Assembly (NCBI GenBank): GCA_029717555.1
Contig: JAMDHS010000005.1
Span: 397,954 to 461,953, forward strand
Source of the DNA: Peribolospora baueri
Lineage: Eukaryota > Basidiomycota > Peribolosporomycetes > Peribolosporales > Peribolosporaceae
DNA length: 64,000 nucleotides
Direction of reading: 5' to 3'
Within the stretch, counting starts at the first letter, position 1. Each line of letters starts with the position of its first letter. Below the pieces are notes generated by a model, which worked only from the letters and a program-made list of their open reading frames with translations, was not told the origin of the DNA and searched no databases. This document shows positions 45,080 to 58,802 of the stretch, one piece after another. A program made the position numbers and the translations under genes.

Positions 45080-45682
45080 ATGGCGGACCGTCAGCAGTCC
45101 AGGATCTTGTTCGTAAAGAACCTCAACTACAACATCACCGGAGACGACTTGTACGAGTTGTTTGGCCGGTGAGTGATCGTGATGGGCGTGGCGTTTGGGA
45201 GTGGCAAAGAGGAATACGGCGTCATTTGAGGCAGATCGATTGATTCACTGCTTCGTCGCCCTCCGCCCCATCCTCCTTTTCTGCATGCTCTTCGATCTCT
45301 TCCGTTGGCAGCTACGGCGCCATCCGACAGATTCGCCTAGGGAATGGCCCAAAGACAAAAGGCACCGCCTTTGTCGTCTTCGAAGAGGTCCAGGACGCTA
45401 AGAACGCGTTGAGCCACTTGAACGGATTCCACTTGCAGGAGAGGTACATTGTCGGTGAGTGGACCTGACATCTCTCTTGTCGTACAGCTACTCGTTTGAC
45501 TACTGGGCTGCTGTAGGACGAGAGATTTTTCAGCAGGTGGGTGAGCCCGAGCGCTGACGCCATCGTTCTTCCCTTATCCTTCAGTGCTCTACCACATGCC
45601 ATCGAAAATGTCCGCAAAGGCGGATCTGGAGCGACGCGAGGCCGAGCTGGAACGGCGCAAGCAAGAGCTCAATGTCCAGTGA
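45080..45682 (+). CDS. SF3B6: SF3b complex 14-kDa subunit (p14/SF3B6)
   Basis: U2 snRNP protein of the SF3b complex; in the mammalian complex it lies close to the branch-point adenosine and binds SF3B1. Three exons join in frame: 45080-45168, 45312-45454 and 45585-45682, giving 109 aa, slightly shorter than the human protein. It is essentially one RRM: RNP2 is [12 protein letters not shown] and RNP1 is [10 protein letters not shown]. The family-specific end follows: [20 protein letters not shown], then a coiled [16 protein letters not shown]. Between exons 2 and 3 a 20-nt segment (about 45518-45537) is flanked by AG and GT and could be an alternative cassette exon. Skipping it gives the conserved sequence. 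Saccharomyces cerevisiae lacks this subunit, consistent with an intron-rich genome. Confidence 0.95.
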
Positions 45683-45900
45683 TGCGGAACGGCTTCGGTG
45701 CTCATCCGTGTTCTAGGGTCTGTGTCTTCGGGAGTGTCGCAAGTCCGTTGTGTTCCCTGTATTTTAGCTGCTCGCCCTAAATTCATCCGCCTTTTTGTCC
45801 TCTACAACCGTATCGCACGGATCCTCGCGCTTTGCATCGACCAGAGACATATAAGGTCTTTGACAGATGTGCATGCGGCCCTCACGCCGGTTCACGTAGC

Positions 45901-47992
45901 TCAGTACTTCAGGGTCTCTACGATGGCATCTGCGATGCGGAGCGCGTCGGGAAGGTAGAACTTCTCGAAGGCGAGGGGGAAGGGAGTACTGAATGAAGGG
46001 ATAGAAAAAGGCGGACAGGCGAGCGTGGATGGTACGATGATCGAAGACTTGTCAGCCGACATACGAAAGTAGGAGGCACGTAGCACACCCTGCCGAGCAG
46101 AGCAAGTCGAACAGAAGGAAAAAACCAAGTCACTCACTCCCACCCCGTCACTCTTCTCACGGGTGCTTCCAGTCTCAAGAAGCACCTCTTCGTCACTTCG
46201 CTCGCGATTTCGGCCCCCGCACCCGCCGTCAACGGAGCCTCGTGAACTACGACGAGCCTGCCCGTCTTGTTCACGCTGCGGGACACGGTCTCGACGTCCC
46301 AGGGGAGAATGGTGCGTAGGTCGATAAGCTCAACTGAGGGGGTATTTTTTCCGGTTAACGAATCAGGGAGGAGCGGGGCGAGAGAAGCTGGGGGGTTGCG
46401 GAGAAGTTGAACGGCTTGTTCACATGCGTAAAGAGGGGCGCCGTAGGAGAGGAGGGTGAGATCTTTGCCAGGCGCGAGGATTTCGGCGGAGGATAGGGGA
46501 AGGTGGTAATCTGACGTCGGGACATGTTCCACTGGCAAAGGAGACGTGCGTGAGGGGAGTCAGCGGTGGAAAGAAAGGATGATCAGAGCATCTCGGATCG
46601 TCATTTGCACGGGTTTCCGTGGTTTTACGGCTCGACTCACCAGAAGATCGGTACAGAATCTTTGGTTCCAGAAAGACGACAGGGTTCGGGTCTCGAATCG
46701 AAGCGAGTAAAAGTCCTTTGGCTTGCAGAGGCGAGCGTGGAATGACGACCTGAAGAAGAGCAACCAGAGAGGATAGTCACAATCAGAGTCGTCGCGTGAT
46801 GTGGGGCATATTTCCAAGACGAATGGCAAAAGCGCACGTCCCCAAGAAAAGGAATAATGATACCGACCTTCAATCCAGGAGCATGCATGAAGAACGCCTC
46901 AGGACTTTGACTGTGGTACAGCGCCCCATGTCCTACGCCCATGCAAGGCGCGCGGACGGTGAGTTTACCGACGTTGTAAGCGTTTCCCGAACGGTAGCGC
47001 CACTTGGCCGCTTCGGACACGATCTGGTCGAACGCTGGGAAGATGTAGTCTGCAAACTGAAAGGAGAGAGTGGAAGAAAGACAAAAGTCGGCAATGATGG
47101 CCAAGAGGATGGAGAGCAGAATGACGGAGCTCACTTGAATCTCGGCGATGGCGGTGTGGCCCATAGTTGCCAATCCGATGCCAAAGCCAGCGATGCCTTG
47201 CTCGGTTAGCGGAGTATTGAACACTCTGTCCTTGCCTGCAAAACATGAAATGGGAAGAAGGGCAATCGACGAGAAAAAGTCAGCCTGAATCGAGACCATG
47301 AAAGGATGTCCACTCACCAAATTCCTCCGCCAGGCCCATGGTCGTCCTGAACACGCCGCCAAAATTCACGTCCTCGCCGAAAACGACGGCCGAATCGTCC
47401 TTTGCCATAGCAATGCTCATTGCATCTCGAATGGCCTGAGAGACAATTAGAAAGACGGGATTAGCAAGTTGTCGGCGCTTCAGCAGACGAGACGATGGTC
47501 TGAACTTACAGTGTACACTGCATGCCGCCGGTGCCCGACCAGACGAGTACACTAAATCAGCCCAGAGAAGCCCTTCAGAGAAAGCGTCCTTAAAACAAAA
47601 AGCTCACTGTTCATCTTTCTCGTCTCCCTCTCTTCGCCAAGCCCCTCTCCCAATAAGCTCTCTATGGCGCCACCCTTAGGCACCGGCCTGTCATCTCCCT
47701 CGTCCTTCCATATGATCCCGGGCGCGCGCAAAGCCGACTCTCGGGTCTGTCTGAGGAGGGAAGACTGGGACACGTATGGGTTGTGTCCGTCTGCCGGGGG
47801 CGGCTCGGTCGCAGTAGAGGCGGCGAGAGGTGCGGGAACGGTGGTAGAGAAGGGTCGTCGGGGGACCTGCGTGTCGCGGCGACGGAGGTGAGCGAGGCGA
47901 TTGGCGCACGAAACAAGAAGCGAGCTCGTCTCGTCACTCACCGCGAGGAAGTACCGCAAGCTGGCCTGCGTTGGCATCCGAAGCCCAAACAT
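45901..47992 (-). CDS. BCKDHB: Branched-chain 2-oxoacid dehydrogenase E1 beta subunit
   Basis: Thiamine-dependent E1 beta subunit of the mitochondrial complex that oxidises the 2-oxoacids of Leu, Ile and Val. The first exons, 47942-47992 and 47608-47866, encode an Arg/Ser-rich mitochondrial presequence ([29 protein letters not shown]). A micro-exon of 8 nt (47510-47517) joins KMN to [20 protein letters not shown] as KMN-MYT-AIRD. Without it the frame is lost. Conserved blocks follow: [100 protein letters not shown] and [20 protein letters not shown]. It ends [20 protein letters not shown]. The E1 alpha, E2 and E3 genes are not in this window. Confidence 0.96.
47510..47517 (-). other. 8-nt micro-exon of the E1 beta gene
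   Basis: The sequence TGTACACT is preceded by an AG acceptor (GCATGCAG) and followed by a strong GTAAGT donor on the minus strand. Upstream exon phase 1 (ending A) and downstream phase 0 require exactly 3n+2 nucleotides. Inclusion recreates the conserved Met-Tyr-Thr join before AIRDAM. Confidence 0.85.
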
Positions 47993-49159
47993 GGCTGAGT
48001 CGGGTGATGTGTATCGTGAAGAGGGAGCCTGACAACAGGGAAGAGGAGAAGAGTCTGGCGGAACGGGGGCTTGCCGGCGTCTAGCGAACCAACCACGTGC
48101 ACTCGACCCCGCTCACATGTCCATCCCTCCGAAACTTCCGGTCTCGTCATGAGGCCCGGACGTTGGCGCCGCCGTCCTCCCTTCCGTCTCTCTCCGCCTA
48201 ACCATTGGCCCCATCTACCCCACTCCAAATCCCGAGCTGCCCATCCTCCCTGCCCGAGCGCCGACGACTGATCATCAAGATGCACCGTCTGCGCGTAGAG
48301 AGCTTCGGCTTCTTCCGCTTCGGCTGCACGAATGATCGCGAATAACGGCCTCAGCTTTGCACCCATCGAAGGGCAGTGGGGTTCCTTCATAAGTGCTGCT
48401 CTCCGCTCATTGGTTCCTTCCACTTCAGGAGCGTCTTCTTTTTGAAACCCCCTTCTGTGCTTGTTCCTTTGCCTTTTTCGTCTGCCTCGCGTTCGAAGCC
48501 GTCATGGCGGCGTCGCGCGCGTGCCTGTCTTAGGGGAGCCATGCCTACATATACTCCTCTCATCGCTCAAGCTTCGGCCATCTTCTCCCCACGAGTTCGC
48601 CTTCCCGGCAGAGGCTCGGTCATTTCTTCTAGTCTCCTCCCCTCTACCCGTCGTCCGCTACACCGCTCTCCCCACGTCGTCCGGTCTCTTCTGCATCCCT
48701 TTCACCAATTTAGCCCACTCAGCCCGCATCCCACATCCACTTGCAATACCTTTTATTCAACGTCCGCACCCTCCTTCGTCTTCTCTTCAAGTGTAATACC
48801 TACCCCTCTGGTGTGAGGGACCTGTAAGGGGCAGGGCACTCCTCCCCGACTCCCTTTATAGCATAGTGAATAGTCATTTTTCTACCACCATCCAAGAACA
48901 ACACTCTCTCGCGCTTGGTAGATGAAGGTTAACGGTGATTGATCTACTGGTAGTGCACATGGTACAACGCACCACGCCGGCCCACGTGGCGAGGCGCGCG
49001 CATAACGGTATAAATGTACTGATATGTACATGCTCGAGTACACGATCGCGCATATCCATGATTTTCGAGCACTAAACGCGCGTGAGCCCCTCTTTACGCC
49101 CTCCCCCGTTCGACTGACACCCAACGAGTTGCTCGCTCGACGATACTGCCCAGCCCACC
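47993..49159. promoter_or_regulatory. Large divergent intergenic region, E1 beta/EBP
   Basis: 1.17 kb between start codons. The plus strand from about 48405 to 48800 is strongly pyrimidine-rich, as in other leader or promoter regions of this window (for example upstream of MCM7). The open frames there are C/T-composition artefacts. A less GC-rich patch lies at about 48840-49040. No gene was recognised. Confidence 0.45.
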
Positions 49160-50315
49160 ATGGCAGCGCCAACGCCCCCTTCCATCTTCACCGCCACCTC
49201 TCTCTACTCCCTTCTCTTCGTTCTCGTCGTCCTCGGCGTAGCCACTGGCCTTGCCAGCGCGCTGCTGCCCAAAAACGCGTCGGCGAAAACCAAAGGAATC
49301 TTCGTCTGGCTCACCTTCGATGCCCTGATTCACTTCATCTTCGAGGGGAGCTTCCTTTACTATTCTCTCGGAGGAAGGACTGTCAATGCTGGTCAGGGCG
49401 CTTTGGCTGCCATGTGTAAGTACTCAGAAGGATCGCTGTCGGCGTGGAATTTTTTTTTTTCTATGGGCGATACAGTGTCGCGACGCGTCTTGGCCTTGCC
49501 CGGTGCCACGTCTTGACACTGTCTCTACTCCCGTCGCCGTTCGCCTTACCGCACAGGGCGTGAATACGCCGCAGCGGACGCCCGCTGGGGCGTGGCAGAC
49601 GAGACAGTCGTCTCGCTCGAGCTGCTCACCGTTTTCGGGGCCGGACCTTTGGCGGCGTACATCGCCTACCAGCTCACTAAGGGTGACCAGGCGCATCATT
49701 ATTGGATCGTCGTTCTCTGTACGGCTGAGCTTTATGGAGGGTAAGTGAGCGAAATCTTTCAATGTGCACTCCTCGCTTGCTCGGATGGGGCTGACGAGGG
49801 ACATCTCATGACTGTCTTCGGCGACGCACAATTCCAACAGATGGATGACCTTTTGTGAGTACCGCGAAGCTTTTAGCGCGCGCTAACACGGTCAGGAGCC
49901 GGTTTCTCACGTTCTATATCGTCCCCACAGGCCCCGAATGGCTTACTGGTAGCAAGGCGTTGACGACGAACAACTGGCTCTACCTCTGGGTGTACTTGTT
50001 CGTGAGTCCCGTCTTTCCAATCGCAAATGAGAAACCGTGCTACGTCTTGGTATTCTCTGACTGTCCATCGTGCGGCTCCAGTTTATGAACGTCATCTGGG
50101 TCGTCATTCCCCTCTATCTCCTTTACGACTCCTACCTTGCCATCTCTTCGGCAATGCGCAACGCGCGCGACGCCCCTCCTTTGAAGCGGGAGCAGACCGA
50201 CAGTGCTTCTCCTAAGAAGGAACCCAAGACGCCATCCAGGAGGAGCACTGCGGTGCACGCAGAGGAGACGCCCAACAGCACGAGGATGCTTAGAAGCCGT
50301 AGCAAGGGGCTCTGA
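49160..50315 (+). CDS. EBP: EBP-type sterol delta8-delta7 isomerase (EXPERA domain)
   Basis: ER membrane enzyme that shifts the sterol delta8 double bond to delta7, the animal/plant-type alternative to fungal Erg2. Five exons join in frame: 49160-49415, 49557-49740, 49841-49854, 49931-50001 and 50082-50315, giving 252 aa. The third exon is only 14 nt. Helix 1 is SLYSLLFVLVVLGVATGLAS. The EXPERA core is WLTFDALIHFIFEGSFLYYS, WREYAAADARWGVADETVVS, LELLTVFGAGPLAAYIAYQL, LCTAELYGGWMTFCPEWLTG and NNWLYLWVYLF. The conserved His, Glu, Glu, Asn and Trp of the active site are visible in these blocks. A basic, Ser-rich C-terminal tail of about 55 residues follows the last helix. Confidence 0.91.
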
Positions 50316-50907
50316 GAACTGCTTGTTGCTGGATGAGAAGAGGGGAGTAGAGCGCTGAAGAAGTCGCAATCTCCCGCTCGGTAGAGGTCCTGAGCCAATT
50401 TATATTCAGGACCAAGTTGAAGCACCAAAAGGTAACTGCGCGACGGGGCAATCCGTCCTCCTTACCGAGGATGAGAGATCGATTTGTCAGTTCGTTTTAT
50501 GACTTCGTCGGACCGCACCACCGTTCCACCATTCTTCCTTGCCTGTCTGCGAGCATCCTGCCGCACTTTTGCTTTCTTGCTTTGCCCCATACTGCCGTGT
50601 CTGGTTTGCCTTCTCGCTTGCTCTTCAAGTGTAACGTACTTGACGACACTCTTTCGAGATGCAATACCAGTTCAGCCGCCGGATGCTAAACACGTCGTCG
50701 GTAGAGCTCTACTGCGGCAGCAATTTACGCGTTTTCCCCCTCGCAACGCGTCGCGCTGCGCTCGGCGTTCATCGTCTATCCATCCGCACCTCCTCGCTAC
50801 TTCTCACCTACGACCGCGTCTCCCTTCCTTCCCTCTCCCCATTAACGCCATCCCTTGTTCTCTACGGCATCTCTCCCACACGTCACGACGGGAGTCTGAC
50901 TTCCACC
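50316..50907. other. EBP-MCM7 intergenic region
   Basis: 592 bp between tandem plus-strand genes, pyrimidine-rich from about 50515 onward. It presumably carries the MCM7 promoter and leader. In-frame sequence upstream of the MCM7 ATG is open back to 50659 but does not look like MCM7. Confidence 0.5.
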
Positions 50908-54037
<3,130 letters not shown>

Positions 54038-54440
54038 GAGGTGGTCGCTCTGTCTATCCTTGTCTGTCCTTTCTACGAGGGTGTATACATGTACATGTCG
54101 CGCAGTCCTTTTGCCCTCTTTCGAATCGACTTATCGTCCGATGGGCATGTCGTCATGGCCGTGTGTCCAACCTAACCCAACGAACGACGGCGAGTCGGGC
54201 CGATCACGCGAGCGCAGCGTCCGTCCGCAGCGAGCAGAGCAGATACGTTCTCAGGTATAACTGTAATTACATAATCCTATTTTCTTCTATTTAGTCCCTC
54301 CGACCGTCCGTCGTTGTCGCCCGACTCGACTCGGCCCACCATCTGACGAGGCGCGGCTCCAAATCCATCTCGATCTTCCCTTAAGCTCGCTGCCACGACC
54401 GGACGACGTCGCGCTTGACGACGGACGAAGGACAAGGACG
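54038..54440. other. MCM7 to nucleotide-sugar transporter intergenic region
   Basis: 403 bp between tandem plus-strand genes. It is AT-richer near 54250-54295 (possible MCM7 polyadenylation region) and then GC-rich toward the transporter start. No gene was recognised. Confidence 0.55.
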
Positions 54441-56745
54441 ATGGCTCCTCCATCGACGACGACGACGCCGCCGGCTGACCGCGATCCGTCACCACCGCCG
54501 CTCTCCTTTCCCAGTCCCTCCGCCGTCTCCGATCACCTTCCAACCGCAAATACACAACCGCAACCGCCAGCTCCTTTCCCCTCCCCTTACCCGCACTCCA
54601 CGCCTGCGCCCGCCACAAATCAAGCGCAAGAGCAAGGCCAAGAGCGAGACAGAGACGGGGACGACGCGGTCCCTAGCGACACCCACCGCCGTCACGCGAC
54701 CCGGTCTGGCTCCCCTTCGCCGCCGCCCGTCCCCTACAAGGGTGCCTCGACCTCGTCGACGTCGACCAGCGCGACGCACCGCCCGCTCTTTCGCGCTGGC
54801 GGCGCGCTCAATGAGCAGGGTCTCGCTTTCCGGGGTCATATGTGAGTGAGCCCGCCGCGTCGTCGTCGCGTCCCACCGCTGACGTCTCGTTCCCCCACCT
54901 TCCCGCAGCACGCCCGCCGTGTCTTCTCCTGGCCCCGGTCTGCCCACCACCATGACCACCCCGACGCCGCCCTCGTCGTCCTCCGCCTCGTTGGCGATGG
55001 CGACGTTCTACGGCATCCCCCTCAAGTATCTCTCCCTTCTCATCCTCACCGTCCAGAACTCCTCCCTCACCCTCATCATGCACCACTCCCGTGTCTCCAC
55101 CCCCGCTTCCAGCGCTTACAGCGCCGCCACCGCTGTCCTTCTCAGCGAGCTCTTCAAGGGCGTCTTATCGCTTTCTATGGCGTTGTGGAAGATCGACAAG
55201 GTCGAGTCAGCTAGGGAGGCCGGGCGTGGGCAAACGGGTCGCGGGGACGGCGACGCATGCGAGCAAGATGGCCGGCTCCCTTCTTGGTCCGCATTGGAGG
55301 ACGGCGACGACACGGGCCGGAGAAAGGAGAGCGTCGAGGCGGACGCCTATCCGATGCAAAGCGCCAACGGCACCGGCTACGTCGCTCTGCCACAGAACCA
55401 CGTCCACCTCTCCACCGGGGCCCGCTTCCCGACGAGATGGGTCCGACGGTGGCGCTCGCGCCTGCGCCAGCTCTGTTCCGACTTCTTCAGCCCGGACTGC
55501 TGGAAGCTCTCTATTCCCGCCTTGCTCTATGTCGTGCAGAACAACCTGCAGTATGTCGCCGCGTCCAACCTCGACCCGTCGACATTCCAGGTCACCTACC
55601 AGATGAAGATCCTCACCACCGCCGCCTTCTCTGTCCTCCTCTTGCGCCGCAAGCTCGCGAGGGACAAGTGGGCCGCTCTCCTCCTTCTCGCCGTCGGCGT
55701 CGGCGTCGTCCAGATTCAGAGTGGCAGGGCCAACGTCGGCGCGGCGGCGCCCGCCAGACAACATGCAGCGCAGACGGAGATGCGCCCGCTCGTCGGCTTC
55801 CTCGCCATCATGATCGCCTGCACGACCAGCGGCTTGGCGGGCGTGTACTTTGAAAAGACGCTCAAGGGTTCCAAGACCGACTTGTGGGTTCGCAACGTAC
55901 AGCTATGCGCCTTTTCCGTCCTCCCAGCCCTCCTCCCAGTTCTCGCCGAGTGTGTGCGCCCGTCGACACCGTTCATGTCGTCGTCGTCGTCGTCGTCGTC
56001 GTCATCCCACTCTCTTGCTGCCGCCATCGTCCGCGACGTTTCCTCTTATCGCTCAACCCCCACCCCGCCCCCCTCTCTCCTCGCTCTCTTCCCCACCTCC
56101 CCCTTCCGCAACTTTGGCTTCTGGGCTTGGGCCACCGTCCTCGCCCAGGTCGCCGGCGGTCTCGTGACAAGCGTGGTGATCAAGTATTCGGATAACATCC
56201 TCAAAGGTTTCGCCACCAGCCTCTCCATCGTCCTCTCCTTCCTTGCCTCCGTCGCCCTTTTTCACTTCCCCATCACGGCCGCTTTCCTCGTTGGCACCGC
56301 GCTCACTCTTGCCGCCACTCTGTTGTACAGTCGCCCGAGCAAGGGTGGCGGAGACGGAGGGGCGCTATCGGATTCGCTCCCGTCCTTGAAGACGCCGAAC
56401 CGGTCCTTATCTGTCTCCCTGCCTGCCCACGGCCTCGTCCTCGATGACGGCCCATTTGTCCCTTTTGCCGATGGAGGGGACGCGGGTGCGGTTCCGGATG
56501 GACCGGGAAGGGCGATGGCGCAGCGGGGAGGAGGAGACGATGCGCGGATCGACATGGGAACGGACGGGCTGGACGGCGCGTCGGCGGCACCAAGGACGCG
56601 ACACCGTTCCACCTCGTCGGTCTCGGTCCCGGTCACTGGTCCGGGTTCGCACGCGGGTGCGGCTGTGCAAGCTCGCGGTGCCTCCCCTTCCTCTTCCTCT
56701 GCTTCTTCTGCCTCCTCCTCCGCACCGCTCACTCTTCGTTCATAA
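54441..56745 (+). CDS. Nucleotide-sugar transporter, SLC35A (UDP-galactose/UDP-GlcNAc) type
   Basis: Golgi membrane antiporter importing a UDP-sugar in exchange for UMP. Two exons (54441-54841 and 54909-56745) join in frame for 745 aa, about twice the usual 320-400. The extra length is low-complexity: a Pro/Ser/Thr-rich N-terminus of about 150 residues, a loop after helix 2 and a Ser-rich C-tail. The transporter core is clear: GIPLKYLSLLILTVQNSSLT, LLYVVQNNLQYVAASNLDPS, TFQVTYQMKILTTAAFSVLL, WAALLLLAVGVGVVQIQSG, SGLAGVYFEKTLKGSKTDLW and VIKYSDNILKGFATSLSIVL. NNLQYVA and the YSDNILKGFA segment are SLC35A signatures. A later internal Met (near 54999) aligns better with family N-termini. Sugar specificity is not decided. 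Confidence 0.86.
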
Positions 56746-57389
56746 CACCCGCGTTCATAACACCCTAGCTATCTACCGCATACCTCCCTAATTCCCACAC
56801 ACACACGCATATCATATACACACGCGCAAGCCTCATCTGGGACCTGTCGCACATACACACATACCATACCATGCGCTCACGCTTTCACGAGTGTGCAGCG
56901 CAAATGGGGTTTGTTAGGGACGACTGGCGACGACGCCGCAAGTCCGAGTTCGAGTTCCGCGTGGAATGCAATGATAGCAACTCTTTATGGTGTTTTCCGT
57001 CGTGTCGTGTCGTGTCGTGTCGTGTCGTGTCGTGTCGTGTCGTGTCGTGTCGTGGCAGGACAATGTGAAAGTAGACCTGGATAGACATGTGAGGGAAATA
57101 AAGGGTCGACCGAGTGCGATTGGTCAAGAGCATTGGAGAGAGGCAGGTGCGCTTTATCCACAACGGGAACCACGGAGGAGCTTCTTGACCGCCTCCATGC
57201 ATGGCAACCTGAGCGACGTCATGCTCAGCCCTGTCGCCGGAGCGCTGCGCTTGGTCTCGGACGTCGGACAGCGCTTCGCTCGTACGCCCTTCGCTTGAGC
57301 ATACTCATGATTGCAAATCACCTGGAGGGCGATTGTCTTCAAGAGCTGTTACCCCAGTGATGGAGATCGGATAGTAGTGAAGGCGAAGC
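56746..57389. other. Intergenic region with pentanucleotide repeat
   Basis: 3' flank of the transporter gene: CA-rich DNA near 56790-56870, a long CGTGT array, then sequence with no recognisable coding. If the cation-transporter remnant to the right were intact, its membrane domain should be encoded here, but nothing resembling it is visible. Confidence 0.5.
57001..57054. repeat. CGTGT pentanucleotide tandem repeat
   Basis: Ten perfect consecutive copies of CGTGT plus a partial eleventh, directly readable. It is the longest perfect tandem repeat noticed in the window. Confidence 0.97.
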
Positions 57390-57951
57390 GGGCTCATCTT
57401 CCCGCTGATAGGCGACAAGCTGAATGCCCCACACCTCGATCCGATCGGAGGTGCGCTGCTCTCGCTGTACATCATCATGGAGTGGATCGGGACGCTGCGA
57501 GAGACTGTGGAGAGGCTGAGCGGAAGCGTGGCCAGCGATATTGAGATCCAGCGGTGAGCGGGCGCGGGAGAGACTGACTCATTTATCGCCGACTCGGGCG
57601 CCCATCTCGCACTGGCCACAGCACTCTACCTGCTCACCCGCTTCGCCGCCATCGACAGCATCTCTCATCTCGCCGTGTACCACCAGGGCGACCAGACGGT
57701 GATCAAGTGTGACCTCATCCTGAACGGCAACATGTCGGTGCGTACGGAGCGCCCACTTACCTCCGTTTCTTCCCCCCTGGCGACTTTTTTTGCTGACTCC
57801 CACTCGTCGACGACACCAGCTCGGCGAGGCGCACGACCTGGGAGAGACGATAACGTACGCCCTCGAGTCGCTGGATGACGTGGAGAGGGCGTTTGTGCAC
57901 CTCGATACCAAGGTCGGAGGACCGCCGTCCCACCTTTCCCGGAGCGGGTGA
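57390..57951 (+). pseudogene. Broken cation diffusion facilitator (zinc/iron transporter) C-terminal remnant
   Basis: Fragments of the CDF family C-terminal half. The end of the last membrane helix is LDPIGGALLSLYIIMEWIGT with LRETVERLSGSVASDIEIQR. The cytosolic metal-binding domain is YLLTRFAAIDSISHLAVYHQ, GDQTVIKCDLILNGNMS and, after a phase-0 intron (57739-57820), LGEAHDLGETITYALESLDD then VERAFVHLDT. Between the first two blocks a TGA lies in frame at 57555. The GTGAGC donor there cannot join to the available CACAG acceptor without a frameshift. The family's five upstream membrane helices were not found in the preceding 650 bp. The simplest reading is a truncated, decayed gene copy; a badly modelled functional gene is the alternative. 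Confidence 0.6.
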
Positions 57952-58802
57952 AGGGCAAGGGGTGTAGGGGTGTGAGGGTGGGCGCCGATACGGATACGGG
58001 AAACGTCCGGTGGGCCGGATCGAAATCGGTCAGCTAGCATAGGTTGTCCGCGGACAGGAAAACACGTTTGTTTCATCCAAGTGGATGGAAGGATGGCCTC
58101 GCTCCCACTTGCGCTATCGAAAAGTGTGGTTGTTGCTCGGCTCGGCTCGGCTGTCGACCGACGCGTATTCAAAGTCGCTCGTTTCTCTCCCTTGGCTTAG
58201 GGACCATCTCGTATTTCACCTTGATCCAAGTCGCTCGTCTTTTCTTTCAGTTCGCCTGCGGAGGCTCATGGGACTGGCTGGCGTGTGGACGGAAGCGAGG
58301 CGTGGATGGTGTACGGCGCGCGGTGAAGCTGTGCTGTGCTCCGTCTCCACGATCGTCCCCAAGTGGCGCGGTTCGGTTGTGTTGGCATGTGTGTTTTCGA
58401 TTTGCATCGCCACCACCGCCATCGTCGTCACCCTGATGAGGCAATAAGCGCGATGCTATGCTGCCTCGTGTAACTGACTGACTGACTGACGTCATTCGTG
58501 TCGGCGTCGGCGTCTCGCTATCCTTGCCATCCGTCTCCGAGCGGGACAGGACGCCGACCGGAGATATACGTTGATGCCACGCTCATCTTCATCGTCGTCG
58601 TGCGAGTATATATATGTAGGACAACGCCCTCGCTTCCTCTTCCTTATCGCCCTCCAGCACATACCCACCCACTCCCGCCGGGCTCATCATACCATTATAC
58701 CCAACGCATACCCCGCACCCCGCGTCCCCTACCAGCCATCGGCTTGCTCCATCTTTCGTCAACCCACCTTCCCGCCCGCGTCGCCCGCCTGCTCGTCCCA
58801 CA
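57952..58802. other. Intergenic region upstream of the glycine-rich-domain gene
   Basis: 851 bp. It contains a short GACT run (about 58473-58490) and a TATATATATG element at about 58607, some 190 nt upstream of the next start codon and possibly a TATA-like promoter. A hydrophobic frame near 58370-58447 has no other support as a gene. Confidence 0.45.

Noticed and set aside
48376-48816. Plus-strand open frames upstream of EBP
   Set aside because: Ser/Pro/Leu-rich products arise from strongly pyrimidine-rich DNA, a pattern seen in leader and promoter regions elsewhere in the window.
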